This document shows, one piece after another, positions 33,608-42,717 of a DNA stretch of 64,000 nt. Position 1 is the stretch's first letter. Each line of letters opens with the position of its first letter. The position numbers and the translations under genes were made by a program. This DNA comes from Calycina herbarum (lineage: Eukaryota; Ascomycota; Leotiomycetes; Helotiales; Pezizellaceae). Under the pieces are notes generated by a model that saw nothing but the letters and a program-made list of their open reading frames with translations, was not told the DNA's origin and searched no databases. The stretch covers positions 248,001-312,000 of the forward strand of contig LLEY01000013.1 of the NCBI GenBank assembly GCA_001414485.1, in the 5' to 3' direction.

Positions 33608-35956
33608 TCAGGCCTTCACTCCGTATTTGACGTCCTTCAGCGAGTACAACTCCTCCTTGACCTCCTGGATCCTGGCTGTAATCTTTTTCAAATCTTCTTC
33701 ATGGCGTTTGTGATTCCTCCTTTGCATCGAAGGATCAAGATTAGAGTAAGAATCAAACAACGTATTGTGTTCTTTCACCAACGATACAAGAGTTGATTTC
33801 GCATTATTCCGGAGTCTCTGTAAAGCGTCGAAGGGAGGCTCCGAAGGTCGGACTGTCGCTTCTTCTTCGTAGCTATTCTTGATGTCGTCAAGAATGAATG
33901 CAGATCCTGTAATTTCGACATCTTCTGTAACGTCGGCCTCTCCGTTTCCAGTTGCAGGTGGCTGAGGAATGTTCATTCTGCTACTAACTGTAGGTTGCTC
34001 ACTGAAGTCGCCCATCGATAACCCAGACATCTGCGTAGTGTGGCGGGTTATATTGCGCGTAAAATTGGTGTGATGAGTGACGTCCGTGTGCCGAGAGACA
34101 TTGTTTTGACGAGAGGTCGAGATATTGGTGTGATGAGTGACATCGCTCTGTCGAGAAGGTGGTTCTAAATGAGCCTTTTGAACATTCGCATTCTGTTGCT
34201 TTACATTCGTCGACACATCAAAGTTGTCACTTGGGTCTTCAACCACAATGGCTGGGGCCTTCTCGACTGCAGATGTCTTTGCCTTGATCTCCTGAAGAGC
34301 TTGCCGAAGTTCCTGATTTGATCCTTTGGCGCTATTGTAATTTTGCGCATTGTCGCTGTTTTGGCGAAGCTCCTCATTTTCCTCCTTGATCCTATTGAAC
34401 TTCTGCACGAGGTCACTGTTTTGACGACGCAGAATAGTTGATTGCTGATGATACTGTTCGATTTCAGAAATGTACTGGCTCTCCTTCTGAACAAGGTCAC
34501 TATTCTGGCGGTTCAAGCTCTTGTTGTCTTGTGTCGCTTGTTGGTATTGTTGCTCAATCTGGGCCATATACTGATTCTCCTTTTCAAGCGAAGCTACGTG
34601 CTTCATGGTCGTTGTCAACTCTCGTTCAAGGTCTATGTTGAGTGCTTGGATGGAGGCTGCATTTTGTTCCGATTCCCTTTGCTTCTTCTCCAGAACTTCT
34701 TTTGATTCCTTCTCCTGAGCGAGTTGAATTTGTAGAAGGTCAATCTGCTGTTGTTGGGTTTTGATCTGACTTTCATAGGTCTCATTCTGCGACTCAGAAC
34801 GAAAGATCCTCTTTTTCAGGGCGTCAATTAGTTGGTAAATATCCTCTTCATCGTCTGGTACAATAATTGAGTCGACCGGGCCATAGTTTGCATTGTATAA
34901 GGAAGCCTTTAACGCATGTCGATCATGTGCTTTGCCGGCCTGAGAAAAGTTTGGAAGGCCATTAGTGAGGGTAGTTCCGGAACCATCAGAGTTCTCGCCT
35001 GGGACACCCGGAAAGAAGAATGATTGGCTTGTAGGATTCGTTGCAGTAGTAGCTGCTGTGGTGGTTGCGGAAACGGCACGGGTGTTTGTAGCTGTTGTGG
35101 TTTGGGTATTGGAGAGGGATCGTCTTCTTGATGGGTCTGTCGCAGGGCACGGGGTTGGCGGCTCGTCGAGATGGCTTTTGGAGAGTAAAGTGCCAGGGGT
35201 AGGGTGTTGATCAAATCGATGTCTTTTTGATGAAACATTGGGAGCACGACGATTGGTCTGGCCAGGGACGTTGTATTTGGCGGGAAAGGCAGCATTCGGT
35301 TGCTTTGCAGAAGCACCCATGAATGAAATATCGGAAGTCTCAGTAGTTTGGACAACAGATAAGTTTTGTTTTCCAAACAAAGCAGCATTTGAAGACTTCC
35401 TTGCAGAAAGGCCCATGAATGAATTCTCGGAATCCTCCGTCACTTGTGGTTGCAGATTTGCAAGTCTGCTGGCGTTGGATATGTATGGTGAAGGGTGTTT
35501 TGGTGAACGTGTTTGGTTGCGTACATTCTCAACAACATCAACCTTATGGACGATCGAAGACTTGCGGTTTTCTTGTTGAGTAAAGTGTTTTACTGGGGGC
35601 GCTGCTCGAGAGGTTTCGATGGAGAGACTTTGACTGTTTTCTGCGTCAGAGAACTCGGGGAAAGCCTTGCCTATTTGTGAAGTATTGATATCCCATGTAT
35701 GCTGGGGAGATATCCGCCTGAAGCGATCGTATTTGCTTGCAGTCTCACGGAGAGCGGGTAGCTTCTGTGCGAGACCTGCGCTGACTGGTAGTGTTGACAT
35801 CTCAGCATCGTCCCGCCGAGGATCGAAATTGGTGGACCTAGTCGTGTCTGTACTGACTGTACCATGGTTGGAGCCGGTCGAGGAAGCAGGAGAGTGGAAG
35901 GAGTAAGGGCGATTCTTTTCGCGACCTATTCGGGCGCCAAACCCTCGGTCTGCCAT
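33608..35956 (-). CDS. Spindle pole body protein, Ppc89/Cep57 microtubule-binding type (782 aa)
   Basis: Long coiled-coil protein, probably structural at the spindle pole body. I start it at ATG 35956 (MADRGFGARIGREKNRPYSF). The frame stays open 73 codons further upstream, but that stretch contains six His codons from a GGT tract and reads like untranslated sequence. Residues about 1-360 are Ser/Thr/Asn-rich and disordered, with a repeated motif (SENSFMGLSARK and SDISFMGASAKQ). About 365-565 is coiled coil (DDEEDIYQLIDALKKRIFRS, heptads, and the repeated RQNSDLVQK). About 590-660 repeats DVTHHTN. The last 65 residues (LVSLVKEHNTLFDSYSN ... EELYSLKDVKYG) resemble the Cep57 microtubule-binding domain that ends fungal Ppc89. 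It is divergent from the Bud27/URI gene. Confidence 0.65.
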   Translation of the reverse strand: MADRGFGARIGREKNRPYSFHSPASSTGSNHGTVSTDTTRSTNFDPRRDDAEMSTLPVSAGLAQKLPALRETASKYDRFRRISPQHTWDINTSQIGKAFPEFSDAENSQSLSIETSRAAPPVKHFTQQENRKSSIVHKVDVVENVRNQTRSPKHPSPYISNASRLANLQPQVTEDSENSFMGLSARKSSNAALFGKQNLSVVQTTETSDISFMGASAKQPNAAFPAKYNVPGQTNRRAPNVSSKRHRFDQHPTPGTLLSKSHLDEPPTPCPATDPSRRRSLSNTQTTTATNTRAVSATTTAATTATNPTSQSFFFPGVPGENSDGSGTTLTNGLPNFSQAGKAHDRHALKASLYNANYGPVDSIIVPDDEEDIYQLIDALKKRIFRSESQNETYESQIKTQQQQIDLLQIQLAQEKESKEVLEKKQRESEQNAASIQALNIDLERELTTTMKHVASLEKENQYMAQIEQQYQQATQDNKSLNRQNSDLVQKESQYISEIEQYHQQSTILRRQNSDLVQKFNRIKEENEELRQNSDNAQNYNSAKGSNQELRQALQEIKAKTSAVEKAPAIVVEDPSDNFDVSTNVKQQNANVQKAHLEPPSRQSDVTHHTNISTSRQNNVSRHTDVTHHTNFTRNITRHTTQMSGLSMGDFSEQPTVSSRMNIPQPPATGNGEADVTEDVEITGSAFILDDIKNSYEEEATVRPSEPPFDALQRLRNNAKSTLVSLVKEHNTLFDSYSNLDPSMQRRNHKRHEEDLKKITARIQEVKEELYSLKDVKYGVKA

Positions 35957-36772
35957 TCCTAATATCGCGACTGTTATTGAGGTTAGGGACATTCCAGAGT
36001 GGAAAGCAGAATGCGATCGCGAGGAACTAGTATTTACGAACCTTGGAATTGAATGCAATTGTCGAGTCGATATTGTGCCCGAGAGATGTTGGTGGTGGTG
36101 GTGGTGGTGAAGCCAGCCAAGGTAGTGGGGGTTGGGTTGTTTACTTTTGATGTCGCGAACCGAAAGGCTGTGCAATGTAATTGAATGGGATGATATTCGT
36201 TGCTCGGTTTGGATTTCACTATGTAATTGAATGGAATTTGCAATGCGATTGAGGATGTTGTGAATTGGACGTTGCGACCTGCGGGAGAGGAGAGGCTGGA
36301 GGAGAGAGGGAAAGATGGCCGGGGGAAAGATTTGTTGATTTTAGACGCGACCAAAATAAGGTTCTGTCGCGTCAAGGGTCAACACTCACCAGCCACATAT
36401 TCATTAAAGCAGCAGTAAATAGATTCGTTAGTTCTAATTTTTGGGTCACTTTAGGCCTAAATATTACCCTACACCTTCAAAAATGTTCACCTAGATCTTT
36501 AGAATAGTTATCTTAACTTGTTGTGGATTGATGACCCAGGTTAGTATATCGGGTGATATATAGAGGGTTACAAGTACAACAAGAGCACCAAACACCGATT
36601 CACTGCTGTGATGCTTTTATTATGGGATCACCAGCCACTTCACCCCTTGCTTGGGCGGCGGCATTTTCTGCCTACCCCGGTCACCGTAGCCTCGAAATAT
36701 TTTGCTATTTTGAGCCCGAGGCTCCTACAATTTTTGTCCTCAAGTCCACCCCCCATACACAACAACCACACC
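35957..36772. promoter_or_regulatory. Shared intergenic promoter region of spindle-pole and Bud27/URI genes
   Basis: 816 bases between two divergent start codons. It contains a (GGT)n tract at 36088-36109, an in-frame extension on the minus strand to 36175, and an in-frame extension on the plus strand from 36608. CA-rich sequence before 36773 fits a leader. Confidence 0.45.
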
Positions 36773-38503
36773 ATGGCGCAAGCTATCAAGGACAGTTTTC
36801 TCGACCTGGAACGTCATCGCAAACGACTCGAAGACAATATCGAGCAGCTGCGCAAGTCCCTACGCCACTGGCAGATCTGGGAGGCCGAGTACGAGGCACT
36901 GAAAGAAGACATCTTAGCCGTCGACCCCGCGCCAGATAGCAACCAGTTGCTAGAGATTGCTCGCAATTATGAGGGTGAGCTGGTCAATAAGAAAGAAGTA
37001 GCTGAGCTTTTGGGCAGTGCCAATGCAACCCCGCGAACATCGGCGCAAATCATCAACCTCCTCGACAGACGCCTGGATTATGTCGAGCAGAATTGCCTCA
37101 CCATTAAAAAGCAGATTGAGACGGTAGAGCAGAAGCTCACAACAGCTACCATCATTAGCACACCGGATGTGAGGAACGAGGAGGGCCTGCCATTGACCGA
37201 GATCGTCGAGGAGCTCGATGAGGAGGGAAATGTCATCTCGAGTCACACATCCACACCCGGTAGCTCGAAGTCGCAGCTCCTCGAGGTATTGAAGAAAGCC
37301 GGAGTGAAGGATATACCAGAGGGATCGCCATCGTCACCGAAGCCGGAAAGCGCAAAGGTTGAGCGAGAAACCAAAGCTGCGCCAGAAGTAAAGGCTGTGC
37401 AAGAACTAAAAGCTGTAGACCCTCCCAAGGCAGCGAAACCTGCGAAGAAAGGTGTCAAATTTGCGCCTGATACGAAAACAGGCCCCGAGCAAGAGCGGTC
37501 ACAAACAGCGAAGCGAATAGAGCAGATTATGAGCATTGCAAAGCAGCAGCAGGGAAAACCATCAGAAGCCCCAATCATTCCTACCAATGAAACACCCGAG
37601 GATGCAGCTCTTCGACAAGAAATGATACAATACAGTCTATCTGAAGTTGGAGCTGTGGTTGCAGAGTTGGACCTCGAGGAAGGTAGTGATTGGAGCGAAG
37701 ATGATTACGATGATGAGATTGACGATACTGACGATGAAGACGAATATGGACGTTCTACTGGTCGAGTGGTCAGTGATGAATTGAGACAGCAAATGATCGA
37801 TTTGGAAGCCAAACTTGGGGTCAGAGTCACGGAGAAGTTAAATCACAAAGCCAGCGACGTGGAATATGTGAAGGAAGGCATTGGACGTGTCACTATCAGC
37901 GGAAATAGCGCTCAGTCGAATAGCAATACCGACCAACCAGCTACTGGCAAGGGCAGTTCCACGAAGAAGGCTGTTCGATTCTCCGAGGATATTGATATCA
38001 ATTCAGATCCATCACCGCCTCCAAGTCTCCAGCCTAAAAAGACGGCTCCTGTGGGCAACGTCGTAGAGCGTAACCCAACATCACAGGCTGCTCCGCCAAC
38101 CAAACCCAAAAAGACCTCTCGATTCGCCCAAGAGCGAGCAGCCCGAGAGGCCGCCGCAATGTCCCCATCCCAACAATTCCCAATCTTAAACCAAGAAGAG
38201 CCCACCGAACATCCAATCCGCACCGTCCCAACCGGTCCCGAGGGGAAAATACTAGCCCCCTCAATCATCGAACACGATACCCCCCTTGATGCCTCAGCTA
38301 CGGAACCAGATGAGTGGGACCCCAAACTTCTCCACCAAGAGGTAGCCACGGAATACCATAAAATGCGGAATCGGATGATTCAACGCCAGGGCGGGTTTGG
38401 AAAGGAGGAAGAGAGTGAGATTGTACCGTTTACTGAGGAGGAGGGCGGACCGAAGAAGATGAGTAGGTTTAAGGCTGCGAGATTAGCTAGTGCTGGTAGA
38501 TAG
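36773..38503 (+). CDS. Bud27/URI-type unconventional prefoldin (576 aa)
   Basis: Scaffold related to yeast Bud27 and animal URI, which binds Rpb5 and prefoldin-like subunits and helps assemble RNA polymerases. Start ATG 36773 is in a good context (caccATGG); an upstream in-frame ATG (36608) would add 55 residues of poor sequence. Single exon. Residues about 1-140 form a prefoldin-like helical hairpin: SFLDLERHRKRLEDNIEQLR, LRHWQIWEAEYEALKEDI, and LDRRLDYVEQNCLTIKKQIE. A central disordered region follows, with an acidic run DDYDDEIDDTDDEDE near residue 310 and two KKGVKFAP/KKAVRFSED motifs. The C terminus (about 470-570) matches the fungal DUF3835 region: FPILNQEEPTEHPIR, LAPSIIEHD, EVATEYHKMRNRMIQRQGGF and KKMSRFKAARL. 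Confidence 0.82.
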   Translation: MAQAIKDSFLDLERHRKRLEDNIEQLRKSLRHWQIWEAEYEALKEDILAVDPAPDSNQLLEIARNYEGELVNKKEVAELLGSANATPRTSAQIINLLDRRLDYVEQNCLTIKKQIETVEQKLTTATIISTPDVRNEEGLPLTEIVEELDEEGNVISSHTSTPGSSKSQLLEVLKKAGVKDIPEGSPSSPKPESAKVERETKAAPEVKAVQELKAVDPPKAAKPAKKGVKFAPDTKTGPEQERSQTAKRIEQIMSIAKQQQGKPSEAPIIPTNETPEDAALRQEMIQYSLSEVGAVVAELDLEEGSDWSEDDYDDEIDDTDDEDEYGRSTGRVVSDELRQQMIDLEAKLGVRVTEKLNHKASDVEYVKEGIGRVTISGNSAQSNSNTDQPATGKGSSTKKAVRFSEDIDINSDPSPPPSLQPKKTAPVGNVVERNPTSQAAPPTKPKKTSRFAQERAAREAAAMSPSQQFPILNQEEPTEHPIRTVPTGPEGKILAPSIIEHDTPLDASATEPDEWDPKLLHQEVATEYHKMRNRMIQRQGGFGKEEESEIVPFTEEEGGPKKMSRFKAARLASAGR

Positions 38504-39289
38504 TACTTTTTGCATCCTTCTCCTTTCTAGCGAATTGAAGTTGAGTTTTTTTTTTTTGGTGGCGTGTGAATGGTCTCAATATTGTGTTTCTTTCTCTTGT
38601 TTATCGCCTCTGCAAGTCATTTTTTCGTTTGTTTGCGGTGTTTTCTTTTCTTTCTTTACCTGCCCCCCCCGTCCCTCGACCCCGAATGCTTCTATCTTGC
38701 CCTCTCATCCCCTCATCCTCCCATTCTCCCATCCCACCCCCCAAAACACAAAAACAAAACCAAGGAATGCAAACGAATTCTCCTCTCTTTCTCCCTCGGG
38801 AGATAGAGATGGGGTACAATTATGAGGTAGTGAAGTTCGATACTACTCTCATATTATCACATATGCATTCCGAGAATGAGCATTAGGGCCCTCTGACCTC
38901 GCGATATCATCTTTGCGGGTGCAATTAATTTTGTTCAGTGATCTCGGGGATTCGTTTCACCCTTTACATTTGCTTTTGCTTTTGCTATTTAGGATTGGGG
39001 AGAGAAGGGGGTTGAGAAAGATGGGAGGAAGAGGGTGGGAGAGAGGAGGGTGTGGATGTGGTATTTGTGGAAGAGAATTGAACGGGGTTGGGGGTTGTGG
39101 GATGAGGGAGGGAATAGAAATGGGAGTTAAGTGGTTAGGATGAGTTTCTTCGTGAATGAATAAAAGACAAGTACCTCGACCAAGTAACAATGTGTAAAGA
39201 AAAGGTCTACTGCAGGGTTTAGTAGATTAAACGTGACGCTGCTAGGCTTTTCGTGAGTTACCTGGCGAAAACTTTCAACATTTTCTGGT
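38504..39289. other. Intergenic region downstream of Bud27/URI
   Basis: Strand-biased low-complexity DNA: C-rich to 38760, G-rich (gaggg, gtggg) from 38990 to 39140. Several frames stay open by chance. No gene. Confidence 0.4.
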
Positions 39290-39391
39290 GCAATTCCTAG
39301 GTAACCCAGAAATTAGCAATCAGATGAATTTCTTGCTATTTGTAGGTCACCTATCAATTCTTGCTATTCCTGGGCTACCTGGGAATAGAGC
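39290..39391. repeat. Palindromic 45-bp-family units, second locus
   Basis: Three imperfect palindromes at 39290-39317 (gcaattcctaggtaaccc...), 39335-39364 (gctatttgtaggtcacctat...) and 39363-39391 (gctattcctgggctacctgg...). The first two start 45 bases apart, the period of the array at 3685-3866, and share its core TATTTGTAGGT-ACCTA. Confidence 0.6.
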
Positions 39392-40429
39392 AACAGATTC
39401 ATTCGTAGCCTTGATTGGTGGAAGAAAGGAGAGGGAGGACAGGGATGATTTAACCAGCCAACCATCATGGTGAAGTAAGAGCTGAAAAGAGGGAGGTGCA
39501 TACGGGTGCATATTTTGTTGCATGTCGCTTTGGAGGTTGTGGTAGCGTGCCTACCGATAGTCTATGGGAAATTTTGGGTTGGAGGGAATAAATAAATCTT
39601 CGTAGCTATTGTCCTGTTAATTTTGTATGAACTTGTTACTTATCTCCTCTGCTCCTCTTTGATCTCGCCTGGATTCTATCTGTGATTTGTACGCGATTCG
39701 CATTATAGATGGTGGAGGTAGTGCGGTGTTAGTGGGTTGAAGGCTTGAGGAGGGCGGCTGCTGCCCCGAGATTTCAAAAACAATCAACACCTCGTAAATT
39801 TTGAGGTAACGTAGTAAAACCTATAAGCTCCCAGCTCGTAATTTTCGTACAGAGTGAGTCAATATCACGAAATTGCTCCCTCGTTGAGTCGGTGCCAAGT
39901 TCGCTTCCTTCTTCCTTCCGATGCGACCTTGTCCTGAATCCTCATGATTTGTTGAACATGTTCGTATTACATGTAAACGAATTAAATTGTGTATTGTAGT
40001 TCTTCTATTTTGGGCTCGTGGATGTTTATTGTTGGGGTTAGGCTGGCTGTGCAAGTGTGTATCGCTTCAATGCAATCTGAGACCGGAGAGCGTAGGACGT
40101 ATATTGCATTACGATTGAATAAATACTAGTAACCAACCAGGCTGCTTTGATGAAGCAAATGAGCACCACGCGAGTTACATCTATTCATATCAAGGTGTAA
40201 GGTACGGAACGAGGATCCGTGGTATGACGTGAAGAAGGGGCTTTGCTTACGATGGTAGATGCGTAATATTCTTGACTCTCTCTTGGTAATGCAATCAGGG
40301 GATTTCTCACGAAGAGTTTGCTCGTGGGAAATTATAAACTGGGTTGCGGAGAATTTGGTGCTCGGTTAGGTTGTAGAGCGAATGGCAAATTAGTTCCACG
40401 TTTCTTCCAAAGCTCAGCTCCTTGAAGCT
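39392..40429. other. Intergenic, with one copy of a dispersed 16-mer
   Basis: No gene. The sequence ttttgttgcatgtcgc at 39513-39528 is also found at 47437-47452 and 58192-58207. Confidence 0.4.
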
Positions 40430-40907
40430 GTCTGAGACAGTGTGAACACAAACTACTCAACTACTCACTACTACTCGAGTAGTACTCTTGAGTAGTAGAG
40501 TAGAGTATGAATAGCGGGTCGGATGAATAGAGTAGAGTAGTGACTTAAGACTACTCGAGTAGTCTTGAGTAGTCTTAGTAATATTTATATATTTGCATTT
40601 ATAAGGCTTATAAAGCTTATTATTAGTAATATTAGTAGTTATATATAATAAAAACTTCTTTTTATAATTATATAATTAATAGCTAATCCATTAAGACTAT
40701 TATTAAAGAAGTTACGTAGTAGACAGAGTGGAAAGAAGATCTCACTTAAGCTCCCGGGCAGCCCTGGAACGCCACTCCGATGCTACCCCGAGCCCAGGCC
40801 CGATTCGGCCCGCACTACTCCACTACTCTAGAGTACTTAAAATCCCTTGAGTAGAGTAGAGTAGTGACTACTACTCTACTCTACTCATTGCTCACACTGG
40901 TCTGAGA
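40430..40907. mobile_element. Non-autonomous hAT-like element, 462 bp, with 8-bp target duplication
   Basis: The element spans 40438-40899. Identical 8-bp direct repeats GTCTGAGA flank it (40430-40437 and 40900-40907), and its terminal inverted repeats are CAGTGTGAACA and, from the right, CAGTGTGAGCA. Subterminal DNA at both ends carries many gagtagagtag/actactcgagtagt motifs, which could be transposase-binding repeats. The centre is very AT-rich (40570-40700), followed by a GC-rich patch (40752-40822). No transposase is encoded. It shares ends and interior motifs with the 151-bp copy at 3526-3676. Confidence 0.85.
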
Positions 40908-42717
40908 AAAAGATAAACATGTGAAAGAATTTGCGATGAACAACTTTTCAACTCGGATGATTATTCGAGTCTTGATACTCATCTGGCAAACTTGAAAAAT
41001 TGAACGAAATTCGGACCACTTGTCCTTAACCACGTCTTGTGCTCTATCATCACAACACCAAGAAGCATTTATCCCAAACTATACAGCCATGTTTTTAAAG
41101 AAGTGAAGTATCACGGGCTTCGGTAGTTTGGCTCTGACTTAGGGAGAGAATAGGGCTTCTGTTGTGTTGTCTAATCAATGGCACTCTTAAAACTTGGTCA
41201 CTCAGCCTTGAATGGGAGTTAAATTTGAAAAGTGGCGGCCAGAGTTGAGTTCCTACATCATGAATTTCAAATTTACCTAAAATTCTTCCTACTTGCTTCC
41301 GACTTGCTTCCTCAGTCCTTTGATCGCCTAGAATCTCGTGTTCAGTTGAAAAATTTGTCGCTCCAGTTTCCTACAACGGATTGGAGAGGTTTCAGTCTAG
41401 CTTCTTTTTGTGCCCATGATGAGATTTTGAGAGGGCCTTTCGTTCACGCTAAGAAAGCAGTGCAGGTTACTTGCAATACCGATCTCTGTTCTCATTCTCA
41501 TTTGACGCCTCGTCGACGTAACAGAAGGAAATAAGTCACATAATCATTTGGTTTAAGTGAGCCTCAGAGAAGACCACAAATTGTAGGAGGTATATCATCG
41601 AATAGCTACTCCATGTTTTAAGTTATCTAAGCTTAGAGTGAATTAGATGAACCACTGCTACTTTGAAATTAGAATTAAGAATTAAGTTAAAGGAGAAGAT
41701 CATTGTTTGATGTATAGCCACTTTGAAATATTATTCCAGAAGGAGTAGCGGAATTGAAATATACGAAAGATCTTACGTGACAATTATTCTCGGACAGTTG
41801 GGTTTTTTGTTTAGTTATCTAAATCTAAAAAAATTAATATAATTTTCTCAACAACTATAAGCACGACGAGAAAAGGGGTTGGGAAAGCTATCATCAGTCT
41901 CGAATTTGAAGGCAGGTAGGTGTACCACTCTATGACAATAATGATATATTGAATTGATAAACTGAATTTCAAAAGCCCCTGGTATTTGGAGTGTAGATTC
42001 AATGACAACATCTTATTCTTTATCTGTTGGACGCAGATCCAATTCTTGATGTAATTACAAAGAAATCAAAAATCGTCAAGAATGAATATATTCCGATGTT
42101 TCATTCGATTTCTCGTCTGATAAGTATTTCGCATTAGATAATTATCTAAAATAACAGAACATTGCAAACAAGTGAAATATTTTGCTTTAAAACCTTAACA
42201 GAAAGAACATCCAAGTCTGAAGAATTATCCGAAACGATAGAAGATCATCAAGAAATGAATGGACTTCGGACGATTCGCTTCTCAACACACACCTCACACG
42301 TTCACATATCACAATCAAGACAACGGAACGATAAATATACCAATGTACAACATCCATTGGAATTCCCCCTTATCAAGATATCTAATCTTTGTAGCTATCC
42401 TATGTACCCACAACCCCCTTTTCACACCGAATGAATCCAAACTCCGTCGCAATGATTTCCTCAAGGAAATGAATAGGATACAATCCCATCATCTCACTCT
42501 CGATTCCACCGAGATCCAGTCCAACCGAGCTGGACCTGCCTAAAAACAAAGAAAAAAGCAGACAACGCCATCCATCACCCCTATACAAAGTGTTTTGTCG
42601 TTTTGAAGAATGTAATGTTGATGACAAGAAAAGAAGAAGAAAACAGGTGGTACAGAAAACAAGGGAATTCATAAAGCAGCTAGCTAGATGACATGGTAAG
42701 GGGGTAGTAGACTACGT
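40908..42717. other. Intergenic region
   Basis: No supported gene. AT-rich from 41530 to 42150. The open frame at 41232-41534 (plus) and those at 42162-42543 have no recognisable family content. Confidence 0.4.

Noticed and set aside
35957..36175. N-terminal extension of the spindle-pole protein with six consecutive His
   Set aside because: The His run comes from a GGT tract; the better start is ATG 35956 (MADRG), where family-like sequence begins.
36608..36772. Upstream in-frame ATG of the Bud27/URI gene
   Set aside because: The added 55 residues are hydrophobic and unlike the family; ATG 36773 has a strong context and starts the prefoldin helix.
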